Assembly: GCA_963971575.1 (NCBI GenBank)
Contig: OZ020625.1
Span: 25,011,253 to 25,075,252, forward strand
Direction of reading: 5' to 3'
DNA from: Liopterus haemorrhoidalis
Taxonomy: Eukaryota > Arthropoda > Insecta > Coleoptera > Dytiscidae
DNA: 64,000 nt
Part shown: positions 13,201-21,808 of the stretch, in pieces
Layout of the letters: each line of letters opens with the position of its first letter
Position numbering within the stretch: position 1 is the stretch's first letter
The notes under the pieces: model-generated
Databases searched by the model: none
What the model was told of the DNA's origin: nothing
Seen by the model: only the letters and a program-made list of their open reading frames with translations
Made by a program: the position numbers and the translations under genes

Positions 13201-15312
13201 TTTTGAGAAGTTTATCTTAAATTGTAACTTAAGGTGCGTTCTGCATAACTGTGCAGTGTTAACTCTGTGTCATGCAAGTTTTTTGTCACGTGACCACTGT
13301 GCACACTGTGCAAGAAAGTCAAAGACGAACGCTTATTCTAACCTTTTTGAGGGTTTTGTAGGTATGACCAAAAAACCCTTATACCGTCATTTTGTCGTCT
13401 GTCTGTCTGTCTGTCTGTCTGTCGGTCTGTTCGGTCTGTTCGGTAAAAATTGTAGCCAAACGGCTAAACCTAGAGAGATGAAATTTGGTATGCTTATACG
13501 GAGTGATTATTTAATGGCGAGACGACGTCACTGGAAGTTTTAATAATTTGTCGTTTCATACACATCGTAACAGGCTATTATGAGCGCATGCGCATAATCT
13601 TTTTTTCTTCATAATCAAATTTTCTTCAAGATTATTATAGTCATAGTATTCTGCTAGGAGGCACGTAAAATTCGGTAACGTCGTCTCGCCATTAAATAAA
13701 CACTCTGTACAACTCTTTGACCCGCACATAGGAAAAATACTAAAACATCTAAAAAGCATATCCCCCTAAAAATATAAACAAAAAAGTGCTCATCGAAAAC
13801 ATTTTTTTTTTTTAATTCTGAGTAACGTATCAAATGAAAGCCCTTAGTACGTGGATTAACGATCAAATTTATATTTTTGCAAAATAAATTATTTTGAAGC
13901 GATTTTTGCCAAAATTGTGCAAAAAAAAATTTTGTCCCACACCCTGTAGCCCAGATGGTTTAAACTAAAAATCTAAAAAAATTCTAAGTAATGTATATTG
14001 GTGAGAACCGAAATAGAACAACAGGAATTTTTGATCAGATTATGTTTTCGGAAAAAACGCATTTTTTGTGGTTTTTGGTTCACAAAGAACAAAAGTTATA
14101 CCAATGTAAGACACCCACATACAAGGCGTACGATAGCGTAGTGGATACAGCACTGGTGTCGTAAGCTAAAATTCGCTGGAAACGAAGGGTTTCGAATACG
14201 GAGTGAATTTTATTTTTTCAGTTTTTTTTTTTGCATTTTTATTATGTTGAAATTATTTTGTCAAAATTCTAGTTATATTTTGACAAATGTTGCATTTAAT
14301 TTTTAAGAGCGTAAATTTAATAACCAGTCTTATTATATGATTAACAGACGATAAATTATTTTAAAAATATCGTTCATTTTGCCGTGATTACTACAAAGTA
14401 AAATTTGTCCTATACACTCAGCATGCCGCCTTCACTTATTATATACCTGCGAAACCCTGAAATGTGTGAATATTCACACTTCACATCAATTTTTTTGTAA
14501 ACAAATAAATTATGTGTGTTTGATTACATGAATTCTGTCTCCTGCTACTTGTTTTGTACGATAATATAAAAATGACGCATAAAGGTTTTGGGATGTTTTT
14601 AAGTAATATAAAAGAAATTTAATTTGATGACGAAGACAATTCAGAAGAATTTTCCAAACCAGAAAATATTTTGGAAAAAGTGTGAATATGCAGAGAGTAC
14701 TGTTCCAAACCTGACTACAAATCAATTTAAAGTACATTTCCGCTTGTATCTAGAAAATTTTGAGTATTTTTGAGTGTATTTACATGTTACATCATGAGGT
14801 TCATGTCTGTACTATTTATTTTGCAAATGCTGCAGGCATAAACAATGATATCTTGTTTTTACTCATATATGTAGAAATAATAACTTGCTTTTTTACCGCC
14901 AAAAACACTATTGCAGAGATTGCCGTACGATCTGAACTTGTGACGACTGTGCAACACAAACTGCACTGCACGATATTTACCGAACGATCCTCGTGCAGCA
15001 CAGAGCACACAGAAACTTTATGCCGAACGTTTCTTGTGTAAATTATACAGAATGTGTAGATTATTAGCTTATGCCGAACGCACCTTTAATATAATCTTCT
15101 TTACAGCTGCTACAAAATGGATTCATTCCTACACCAATGAATTTATAAGAAAATGTGATTTAAAACCAAATAAAGACACGAAAATAGAAATAGATAATGT
15201 AGATGATTATGATGAGGACGAGATAAACGAAGACGAAGACGAGGAAGAAGAGTATGAAGAAGAGGTTTTAGATACTGAAGATCTTAGTAATAGTTTTGTG
15301 AATAATATTTGA
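1061..15312 (+). CDS. P4HA-like: Prolyl 4-hydroxylase alpha subunit, gene 1 (partial, six C-terminal exons)
   Basis: Coding exons by GT-AG sites: 1061-1098, 2663-2884, 7522-7731, 9489-9524, 10415-10580, 15107-15312 (stop TGA). They join in frame to 291 residues. The signal peptide, N-terminal domain and TPR peptide-binding exons lie left of the window. The 2663 exon reads HRLCRGENLKLP then LIAPFKMEQLNLDPPLLLFH, the usual entry to the catalytic domain. The 7522 exon holds the iron-binding HxD (GIGGHYDLHKDF), the 9489 exon KRIATALFY, and the 10415 exon the distal His (TTHGGCP) and the 2-oxoglutarate Lys (FGNKW). The last exon (ATKWIHSYTNEFIRKC) runs into an acidic tail. Exon lengths equal those of gene 2 (222, 210, 166), so the two are tandem duplicates. 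The enzyme family hydroxylates X-Pro-Gly in the ER lumen with Fe2+, 2-oxoglutarate and ascorbate, with PDI as beta subunit. All catalytic residues in the visible part are intact. Confidence 0.92.
1099..2042. repeat. Intron with possible hAT-type non-autonomous remnants
   Basis: Around 1205-1310 there are repeated GCGGATATCCGC-like palindromes (ATCCGCGGATATCCGC and variants), and at 1975-2042 a segment ending GGGAAACCCTG immediately before the mariner fragment. Both look like termini of non-autonomous hAT-type elements, but I could not match a complementary end or an 8-bp target duplication for either. No coding exon is seen between 1099 and 2042. Confidence 0.3.
2043..2634 (-). pseudogene. 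mariner transposase N-terminal relic
   Basis: On the minus strand, 2428-2090 reads [16 protein letters not shown] and later NWFAEFHRGRASV and TYREIEAFFGISQ, the paired helix-turn-helix DNA-binding region of mariner transposases. The end at about 2610-2634, on the minus strand TACGAGGGTTCC, is the 5' terminal repeat; it recurs at about 38650-38665. The catalytic half is missing: the element stops at about 2043 against unrelated sequence. The closest relative in the window is the longer relic at 37385-38665. It lies 29 bp upstream of the 2663 exon of P4HA gene 1. Confidence 0.8.
3170..3872 (-). repeat. Microsatellite-bearing repeat, family 2 copy
   Basis: Matches the copies at 29966-30830 and 54350-54850 in reverse orientation: a leader with GGTATNNTGATCATACC hairpin potential (about 3846-3865), an interrupted (GTCT)n tract at about 3676-3760, the post-tract motif TTCGGCTAAAAGGATTT (about 3642-3658) and a tail containing GATCAACTTTTGGT. 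The copy ends near ACCGACCGCCATCACAAAG. It has no coding capacity and lies within an intron of P4HA gene 1. Confidence 0.75.
4135..5277 (+). mobile_element. Helentron/HINE-like element, copy A
   Basis: Begins AGGGTTTTGTAGGTAT and ends with the inverted counterpart ATACCTGCGAAACCCT (5231-5246), a hairpin GTGTGAAAATTCACAC (5252-5267) and CACTTCACATCAA, flanked by T-runs on both sides. A (GTCT)n tract of about nine units lies at 4179-4215, followed by GCCAAACGGCTAAACC. At 4698-4776 it carries a tRNA-like cassette with A-box-like GGTCTAGTGGCTCAG and B-box-like GGTTCGTTCC within a CAGG/CCTG stem. Inverted repeats, microsatellite, 3' hairpin and T-run insertion together match non-autonomous Helentrons (HINE/DINE-like). 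No Rep/helicase gene is present. Confidence 0.75.
4698..4776 (+). other. tRNA-like cassette of HINE copy A
   Basis: D-arm/A-box-like GGTCTAGTGGCTCAG is followed about 50 bp later by B-box-like GGTTCGTTCC. The latter forms a T-arm-like stem-loop (CAGG TTCGTT CCTG). No convincing acceptor stem is visible, so I do not call it a functional tRNA gene. The same cassette is found in sister copy 19551-21275, but not in the other copies. Confidence 0.5.
5377..6438 (-). mobile_element. Helentron/HINE-like element, copy B (inverted to copy A)
   Basis: Reverse-orientation copy: 3' end TTGATGTGAAGTGTG at 5377, the outer repeat ATACCTACAAAACCCT at 6423-6438 and a (GACA)n tract at about 6347-6390. It lies tail to tail with copy A across about 100 bp. 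Its tRNA-like cassette (5792-5876, minus strand) has A-box-like TGGCGTGGTTGG and an exact B-box GGTTCGAATCC, but the sequence between them is unrelated to that of copy A. Confidence 0.75.
5792..5876 (-). other. tRNA-like cassette of HINE copy B
   Basis: On the minus strand, TGGCGTGGTTGG (A-box-like) is followed by about 45 bp of unique sequence and GGTTCGAATCC, a perfect B-box match with a short AGG/CCT stem. A functional tRNA is unlikely because the anticodon arm and acceptor stem are not clear. Confidence 0.5.
6439..7170. other. Intronic AT-rich sequence without recognised feature
   Basis: Part of P4HA gene 1 intron between 2884 and 7522. A cluster of CAGATA/ATCTGA motifs at about 6575-6690 (TCAGATAGCTATCTGA and relatives) hints at an old palindromic element. 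I see no open frame with homology, no RNA gene and no clear terminal repeats. Confidence 0.4.
7171..7410 (-). mobile_element. tRNA-derived SINE
   Basis: In minus orientation it reads B-box-like GTGGTTCGAGCC (about 7352-7363), a body with TGGTGATATTATTCG, CAGGTGTAGGAGCTCGCC and GGCATCGGCGATTAGCC, and an A/T-rich (AAT)n tail at about 7174-7205. The body is nearly identical to 62240-62388, while the tRNA-like heads have diverged. Internal Pol III boxes, a shared body and a simple-repeat tail identify it as a SINE. Confidence 0.75.
8327..9377 (+). mobile_element. Helentron/HINE-like element, copy C
   Basis: Starts AGGGTTTCGTAGGTAT after a T-run and ends ATACCTGCAAAACCCT, hairpin GTGTGAAAATTCACAC, TTCACATCA before a T-run. 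The (GTCT)n tract is at 8373-8404. The tRNA-like cassette at 8879-8952 has GGTGTAGTGGTTTTTG and GGATCGAACCC in an AGGG/CCCT stem. The element ends 111 bp upstream of the 9489 micro-exon of P4HA gene 1. Confidence 0.75.
8879..8952 (+). other. tRNA-like cassette of HINE copy C
   Basis: A-box-like TGGTGTAGTGG and B-box-like GGATCGAACCC with an AGGG/CCCT T-arm. It differs from the cassettes of copies A and B in all of the intervening sequence. Confidence 0.5.
9489..9524 (+). CDS. P4HA-like: P4HA gene 1 micro-exon (12 codons)
   Basis: TTTTTCAG acceptor and TTTTAC|GTAAGT donor bracket 36 bp reading VPNKRIATALFY, the conserved strand that follows the HxD segment in P4HA proteins. The equivalent exon is 39 bp in gene 2 (36467-36505) and 60 bp in gene 3 (48220-48161). 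Phase 0 on both sides. Confidence 0.9.
9711..10308. mobile_element. MITE-like element with terminal inverted repeats
   Basis: The left end CATTTTCACACTAGAAC and right end (as its complement) CATTTTCACACTAGATC are inverted repeats, with further inverted similarity around CTTTAAGATCGG. A TA target duplication is possible at both ends. There is no coding content; the superfamily is not determined. Confidence 0.5.
10759..10834. repeat. Short inverted-repeat remnant
   Basis: TACCCCGAAGTTACGCGA at about 10767-10784 and its near-complement TCGCGTAAGTCGGGGTA at about 10819-10835 form a hairpin of the type seen in collapsed pogo/Tigger termini. It lies in the intron of P4HA gene 1. Confidence 0.4.
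10935..12078 (+). mobile_element. Tc1/mariner-like deletion derivative, copy 1
   Basis: Terminal repeats TATAGTCGGATTTCCG (left) and its near-complement at 12055-12078 (CAGCAATCTGACTATA), probably with TA duplication. The reading frame 11160-11640 gives an HTH-like stretch (AALKISESTIHRIIKCN) joined directly to the last catalytic region (LRLPPYHC, stop, FNPIEL). The central part with the first two catalytic Asp is missing, and stops and a frameshift follow. The same joint (KSEPV..FI) occurs in the copy at 35345-36450, so the deletion is older than both insertions. Confidence 0.75.
12335..13128. mobile_element. Non-autonomous element with terminal inverted repeats
   Basis: Left end AATAGACCATATTAGTG and right end, complemented, GAATAGACCATATTAGTA are inverted repeats about 790 bp apart, both followed inward by GTCAC motifs. 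The interior is AT-rich and non-coding. Target duplication not clear. Confidence 0.55.
13499..13707. mobile_element. TA-flanked MITE (mariner-type) inside HINE copy D
   Basis: Long inverted ends: TTATTTAATGGCGAGACG at 13507-13524 and its complement CGTCTCGCCATTAAATAA at 13682-13699. TA duplications are at 13497-13498 and 13708-13709. Removing the 209 bp plus one TA restores the uninterrupted HINE sequence seen in the other copies. Confidence 0.8.
14131..14205 (+). other. tRNA-like cassette of HINE copy D
   Basis: A-box-like TAGCGTAGTGGATACAGC and B-box-like GGTTTCGAATACGG, about 50 bp apart; the stem of the T-arm is weak in this copy. Confidence 0.4.
15107..15312 (+). CDS. P4HA-like: P4HA gene 1 terminal exon with acidic tail
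   Basis: Acceptor TTCTTTACAG; the two leading bases complete a split codon. Residues ATKWIHSYTNEFIRKCD match the conserved C-terminus, then about 30 residues rich in Asp and Glu (EDEDEEEEYEEE) run to TGA at 15310-15312. Gene 2 has a similar but shorter tail, gene 3 none. Confidence 0.9.
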
Positions 15313-15337
15313 TCAAAAATTTTACATTTGTTATATA

Positions 15338-15650
15338 TATATTCTTTATTTCTTCCTAGGCCTTGCGGCGTTCAGGGTATTAGCCATTACAAATAGAAAT
15401 AAAATAAATAAAATAACCAAAACAATCCAAATTACATAACGTACAATACAGTACAATTTAATTTACAATATATTACATTTTCTCATTTCTTTCTTCTTGC
15501 TCCAGTGTCCCTCTCATTCTTCCTATTCTCATTCTGGTTTCCCTCTTCGATCTCCTTCCTTCTTGCTTCTAGTTCTCTCGCCCATCTTTAATTTATTTTA
15601 TTCCATTCTCTTCCCTTTCAACCGTTTCTTCACCCCTCCTCCTATATCCC
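15338..15650 (-). mobile_element. Truncated non-LTR retroelement 3' fragment with 16-bp target duplication
   Basis: Exact 16-bp direct repeats TTACATTTGTTATATA at 15322-15337 and 15651-15666 flank 313 bp. In minus orientation this runs from a purine-rich stretch to GCAAGGCCTAGGAAG and an AATAAAGAATATA tail. A long, variable duplication with an A-rich 3' end marks target-primed reverse transcription. It landed in the 3' UTR region of P4HA gene 1. Confidence 0.75.
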
Positions 15651-16230
15651 TTACATTTGTTATATAATATGAGTTATGTATTAAAATCGCCGACTAATAC
15701 ACAAAAAGCATATTTTATATGTTATAATTTAAAACCAATTGAGCAAGAAGTTCTTGCAATCTACTTTAGCGTTGTGCCTCCCACATATTTATGAAGTGTG
15801 TGTGTTTTTTGTAGATATTAGTTGAGATGCTGTATCAGAATCCCTCCCAAACAACAATGGAGTACCTCAAGGATCAATCACCGGCCTTTTGCTATTCAAC
15901 ATATATGCCAATGACCTTCCAGCATGCCTCAAAGAACTCCTATTTGAGATAAGCATTATCTCTTATGCAGACGACAATAACTTTTTAATAAAATTTAAAA
16001 AATCAGAAAATCTCTCTAAGAAACTTCAGCTTCTTTACGACACTCTGTCCACTTGGATAACAAAAAACAAATTAAAAATGAACACTTCTAAATCAGTATT
16101 TACTATTTTCCAAACAAGTTGCTCATCTGGTAATAACAAGTGTGTTAAAGGAGGCTAACACTATCAAATTGCTGGGTCTGCACTTAAACTGCAATCTCAA
16201 ATAGGATGTTCATATTTCCAACTTACCAGG

Positions 16231-17815
16231 TCTACAAGTATGAAATGCGGATTTTTTTTTTAAAATAAAATACATTAAACTCAAAATAACAGTAAAAGTT
16301 TATTTATTCAAAGTATGCTCCATTAGAAGTTATACATTTTCCCCATCTTTCAGGCAATTTGTGAATACCTCGCCAGTAGAACTATTCCCCTTTCCCCGCA
16401 AACCATTCCATCAAGCCATTCTTTCACATTTTCATATGAACAAAAGTGCTGCTCGGCAAGTGCGTGGCCCATCGATGCGAACAAGTGGTAATCTGAAGGG
16501 GCCAAGTCTGGTGAGTAAGCGGAATGGGGTAGCACTACCCACTTTGCCTCCGAGTGCCTCCAATGTGTTGCAAACTGCTTTTGCCTTATGTGATGAAGCG
16601 TTATCGTGAAGAAAGATTACCTTGTGCTGTCTTGTGCGTTGTTGTTGGTAGCGTTGGGTATTAACTGTTTCACCAGGTTTTAACAATTCATAATAGACTA
16701 CACCCTTTTGGTCTTTTTGTCAAAGCGATTCGGTCTTGCAGTTGATTTTATTTTATTTTATTTTATTTTGCGGACACGACAGACCGATAGGTCCTTAATG
16801 TGCCCATAAATACATATATACATTTTAAATACATATTACATACCTATATAAATATACAGTATATACATATACTATAAAAGTACAGAGAGTAAAAAGAAAG
16901 AATTTTAAAATATACAGTACTGAATAAAGTATCAAGTACACAGAAAGTACAACATAATATGTCAATACTATTACAAATAATAGATTTTATATACCGTTTT
17001 TTTAAAGATATTATACGTCATGCCATATATGTCTAGTGATTGGTCTATCTTTACTGATTCATTATAGAGTAAACACATTCTATTTAGTGAGCTCATTTTA
17101 CAATGCTGTGTTCTGTGCCTATTCTGTGTTCTGTGTTCTGTGCATTGATGTGGATGGTGAGCCTGGGTTCACCCATGATTTTTTGCGTTTGGGATTTTCA
17201 AAATAAATCCATTTTTCATCGCCAGTAATGATACGATGCAAAAAAGACTTTCTTTTGTATCGTGCAAGCAAAATTTCACAAGTGTTTTAAGTTTTTCCAT
17301 CTGCCTCTTTTTTAATGCATGTGGAACCCATCTGCCGACTTTCTGGATCTTACCCATCTCTCGTAGGCGATTGAAAACAGCTTGTTGACTAACGCCTAAC
17401 TGCTCTGCTAGTTGTTTTTGTGATTGACTATCGTCTTCCTGTAGCAATGTTTCCAATTTTATATCTTCATATTTTTTTGGATGTTCTTTGTCTGTAAGAT
17501 CAAAGTCACCACTTTTGAAACGCCGAAACCATCGTTCACACGTATCTTGCGATGGAGCATATTCACCATAAGCTTCTCGAAGCAGTCGGTATGATGCAGC
17601 AGCAGTTTTTTTCAAATGAATACAAAACAGTAGTACTGTCTGCGCATGCTCTTTATTTGGCACAAAATTTGACATTTTTAACACAATAAAACAAAACTAT
17701 ATGATCACTTTTCAAATTATAACCTATAGGCATTTGACACTTAATGATAACTTAACAAAACGCCATATGTGTTGAAACTTTGAACTATAAACTCTATTTG
17801 CGCGGCAAGTTTGAA
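16231..17815 (-). pseudogene. mariner transposase pseudogene with internal insertion
   Basis: Minus strand 17684-17169 encodes MSNFVPNKEHAQTVLLFC, the HTH region (LAEQLGVSQQAVFNRL) and up to the PNAKNHG strand; 16700-16350 continues with GVVYYELLKPGETVN, HDNASSHKAK and YSPDLAPSDYHLF, the last two catalytic Asp of a DD34D mariner. Frameshifts separate these parts, and an unrelated block (16739-17160) sits between them. Inverted ends with GCGGATTTTTTT occur at about 16247 and 17815. Confidence 0.8.
16739..17160 (-). mobile_element. Retroelement fragment with (AAAAT)n tail inside the mariner
   Basis: In minus orientation it ends CGTGTCCGCAAAATAAAAT with about five AAAAT units and interrupts the mariner reading frame between the PGSPST block and the KGVVYYELL block. 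A pentameric tail is typical of some non-LTR elements. The body has no open frame; the target duplication is unclear. Confidence 0.5.
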
Positions 17816-18007
17816 AAAAATCCGCAAAGTCAAGAACACGGATATTTTACCAGGAACAAAGCTCTTATAAAACAAGACAAACATAGACTTACACTGTACG
17901 AAAAAAGCGCAAAATATAATGCAATATGTTCAATGCCCCAATTAATTCCAGATTGGGAAAAGATTTGGTCTGACAGGAGGAAGGCATGGGGATATATTTT
18001 GAGTTAA

Positions 18008-19010
18008 AAAGTAACTGATACTATGCGAGTTTGTTCATTACATTTGTCGCAGAAAAACAAAACTGCACTAATATTTTTGCATCTGCAAGTTGCATATTTA
18101 ACTTTTAGCTGCTTCTGTCCAACTAAAACTAATTTTATTTCATGAAGCAATGAACATAATGCCCTTGTTTACAAACAGAATCCATATATTGTAAATTCAG
18201 ATGACCGACACTCAGATGTACCACATAAAATTATGTGCCCTGCATTTTACACCTGCTCAACTCCAAATTACACTTCAATAAATCTACTAAAATTAAACTT
18301 TAAATACAGTAATTTGATACTCACCTGTTATACAACTCGATAATAAAAATTAAAAAAATCGCAAATATTTACTCGCATTTACATAAAATAAAAATGTACT
18401 GTGCTTAAATTAACCTGTTCGCTGTTAGCATATTGACAGCTGAGTACTAGACACGACAGCCATATTGCCTTGGAGCACAGCGCCGCCACCGGTACTGTCA
18501 CTTCTCAATAGTTACAAGCTTTTGTTAATTTTAATGTTTTTAAAAATTAAAAATCAAAATTTGACCAAAACACAATAAGATGTAAAGTATGTATTTGACC
18601 TTGCAGTATGTTAATTACATGATCAATTAATAAGTTTAAATATGGTTCTTAATCAGCAGAATATAAATTTCAATTTTACTTATATATGTTGTTTGCAGAT
18701 CGTTTGAAATTTTGTGTAACCGTATTAAAATTTTTACAGCAATTTAGTTTGTAAGTTCATATTTTCTTAAAAAGAATATAGAAACTTTTAAGGTTCACTG
18801 TTTGAAATATCATATTTATAATATAATAGTTTATTTAACAGTCGTTAATTTTTAATATTTTTATACAATTTCAGATAAGATTTAGTGGCAAAATCAATCA
18901 ACAAGTTTAAATAAATATTAATACAAAAATATTAATAAATATTTGAAATATAAAGTAATATTTTGGTAAGTATTTTAATCATATTGTGTTATATCTTTAA
19001 ATATTAAGTG
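18008..19010. other. Intergenic AT-rich sequence
   Basis: Between P4HA gene 1 and gene 2. No supported coding region, RNA gene or terminal repeat seen. Confidence 0.4.
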
Positions 19011-20122
19011 TACCGGAAAGTTTTTTCGTTTTTATTATTAGTGCAGTATACGAACTAGTCATGACTTATTCGTTGAATTAAACAGACGTCTTTTGCGCTT
19101 TGAATAAACTCTGTAATCTTGAGTACCGAATTATTGTTTTCGTTTCATTTTAAACCCTTGCATTTTAAAATGGCGGAAGAATTTTCATCAAAACATTTTT
19201 TATGCTGTTTAATGTTGTATGAGTACCATAAAAAAAAAGATCTGCTATAGTTGCTACATAAAACATTTGCATTGTTTATGGTGATAAACTAAGTGTACGC
19301 ACATGTCAACAGTGGTTTAAAAAAATTGAATCAGGAAATTTATGGTTGGATGATGAACTTCGATCTGGAAGGCCTTATAAAGGAATAATTTATTATGAGA
19401 TGTTAAAACCGGGGAAGAGGGTTAATTCTGATCTCTACTGTGAATAATTGGATCGACTGAATCCGAACTTGACCAGAAATCGGCCAGAAATTGTGAATAG
19501 AAGAGGAGTTATCCCTCAAGGCGACATGCCTGACCTCATTCATCAAAAAATTGATGTGAAGTGTGAATTTTCACACATTGCAGGGTTTCGCAGGTATATA
19601 ATAAGTGAAGGCGGCATGCTGAGTGTGTAGGACAAATTTTGCTTTGTAGTAACCACGGCAAAATGAACGATCTTTTTAAAATAATTTATCATCTGTTAAT
19701 CTCAGAGCTTTAAAAACAATTTTCATGTTAAAATATTTTTTTGTTAATTTTAATTCGAATACCTAATATCATTATTTAGGTTTCTAAATAAGTGCAGTAT
19801 TTTTTTTATATAACAAGGTTCATTAAGATTTTGAAAATTGGGCCTATGACTTTCATTGGTTGTTTTAAATCATACGCTCCGCCCCTCTGGCTTCGTATAA
19901 ATGACACAGAATGAAAATATAATTCCAATTGGTTATTAAATTTACGCTCTTGAAAATTAAATTCAAAATGTGCTAAAATATAACTAGAATTTTAACAAAT
20001 TAATTTCAACATAATAAATATGAAAAAAAAAACAAAAAATAAAATTGACTCCACAAGCCAGGAACGAACCTGTGTAGTGAATAACGATCCTGTGTGGTTG
20101 TCGAGCAACTGAGCCACTAGAC

Positions 20123-20369
20123 CAGGGCTTCTTAAACTGTGGATCTCGACCCCCCGGGGGGTCGCGAGGGTACTGAAGGGGGGTCGCAAAGATCTGCTGT
20201 TTTTGGGTAATAATAAATAAATTTTACAATTTTACTACAAGGTAGATTCTACAATGTCGCGATATTACACCTACATATACGGTCAATATTAATTTCATTA
20301 CATGGTGGGTCGTTTAAAATTTCCCAGGCTTGAAGGGGGTCGCTATATGAAAAAGTTTAAGAAGCCCTG
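20123..20369. mobile_element. hAT MITE with 8-bp target duplication
   Basis: Ends CAGGGCTTCTTAAAC and GTTTAAGAAGCCCTG are inverted repeats; CACTAGAC is duplicated at 20115-20122 and 20370-20377. It contains a GGGGGTCG-rich core. It lies inside the tRNA-like cassette of HINE copy A2. Confidence 0.9.
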
Positions 20370-20865
20370 CACTAGACCACCAAACGCTTATCAACTTACT
20401 GTGTTATAAGAGTATAACATGTATGCATCGTCAACCAAAAAACACAAAAAATGCGTTATTTTCCGAAAACATAATCTGATCAAAAATTCCTGTTGTACTA
20501 TTCCGGTTCACACCAATATACATTACTTAGAATTTTTTCACATTTTTAGTTTAAACCATCTGGGCTACAGGGTGTGGGACAAAAATTTTTTTGCACAATT
20601 TTGGCAAAAGTCGCCTCAAAATAATTTATTTTGCAAAAATTAAATTTTGATCGTTAATCCACATACTAAGGGCTTTCATTTGATACCCTACTCAGAATTT
20701 AAAAAAAATATTTTTTTTTTTCGATGAGCACATATTTGTTTATATTTTTAGGGGGATATGTTTTTTAGATGTTTTAGTATTTTTCCTATGTGCGGGTCAA
20801 AAAGTCGTACAAGCATGCCAATTTTCAACTCTCTAGGTTTAGCCGTTTGGCTACAATTTTTACCG

Positions 20866-21228
<363 letters not shown>

Positions 21229-21555
21229 GACAAAATGACGGTATAAGGGTTTTTTGGTCATACCTACAAAACCCTAAAAAAGACACATGAAAAAATTTCA
21301 GAGCTTGATTGGGAGGTTCTAACACACCCACCCTACTCATCAGACATTTGACCGTCCGACTATCACTTATTTCGGTCACTGGAACACTTTTTAAGAAACA
21401 AGACACTTAGAGATATGAACCATGTTAAAATGAGCCTTTAACAATTTTTTTTTCTTCAAAACATCAGGAATTTTATAAATCGGGAATATTTTCTCTTCTT
21501 GATAAATGACAGAGTGTTATAGATCACAATGGTAACTATTTTACTAGTACAATTT

Positions 21556-21602
21556 TAGGGTTTTGTAGGTATAACCAAAAACTCTTATACCGTCATTTTG
21601 TC

Positions 21603-21652
<50 letters not shown>

Positions 21653-21700
21653 TCGGTAAAAATTGTAGCTAAACGGCTAAACCTAGTGAGAAGTTAACAA
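21556..21700 (+). repeat. 5' fragment of a HINE-like element
   Basis: AGGGTTTTGTAGGTAT, CCGTCATTTTGTCG, (GTCT)n at 21602-21651 and GCTAAACGGCTAAACC, then the homology stops at about 21690. The rest of the element is absent. Confidence 0.7.
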
Positions 21701-21808
21701 AACAAAACAACATAAATGACGTCATAAGTGAGGTAAAGTTAGTTGGTGATATTATGTTTGATTTTAAGTGTGCCTCATTCAAACCTAATTTCAATGTTCG
21801 TCCTTTTT

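Larger units (their letters stand above)
13350..14489 (+). mobile_element. Helentron/HINE-like element, copy D
   Basis: Starts AGGGTTTTGTAGGTAT, (GTCT)n at 13397-13436 and ends ATACCTGCGAAACCCT with hairpin GTGTGAATATTCACAC and CACTTCACATCAA. The tRNA-like cassette lies at 14131-14205 (TAGCGTAGTGGATAC; GGTTTCGAATACGG). The segment after it is shortened relative to copy A by an internal deletion near 14333. Interrupted by the MITE at 13499-13707. Confidence 0.75.
13232..15085. mobile_element. PIF/Harbinger-like MITE carrying a nested HINE
   Basis: Left end AGGTGCGTTCTGCATAA and right end TTATGCCGAACGCACCT are inverted repeats, flanked by TTA at 13229-13231 and 15086-15088, the three-base duplication typical of PIF/Harbinger. 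HINE copy D (13350-14489) lies inside, and a TA-flanked MITE (13499-13707) lies inside that. The right end is 21 bp upstream of the terminal exon of P4HA gene 1. Confidence 0.65.
15853..18007 (+). pseudogene. Non-LTR retrotransposon reverse-transcriptase relic, split by a mariner
   Basis: The 15853-16158 frame reads NGVPQGSITGLLLFNIYAND and ISYADDNNFLIKF, motifs B and C of the reverse transcriptase palm (YADD). It continues out of frame as IKLLGLHLNCNLK, the usual next block. A mariner occupies about 16231-17815. Beyond it, 17830-18007 (YFTRNKALIKQDKHRLTLYE) looks like the C-terminal end of a jockey/CR1-type ORF2. Sequence between the two blocks is lost, and stops are present. Confidence 0.7.
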
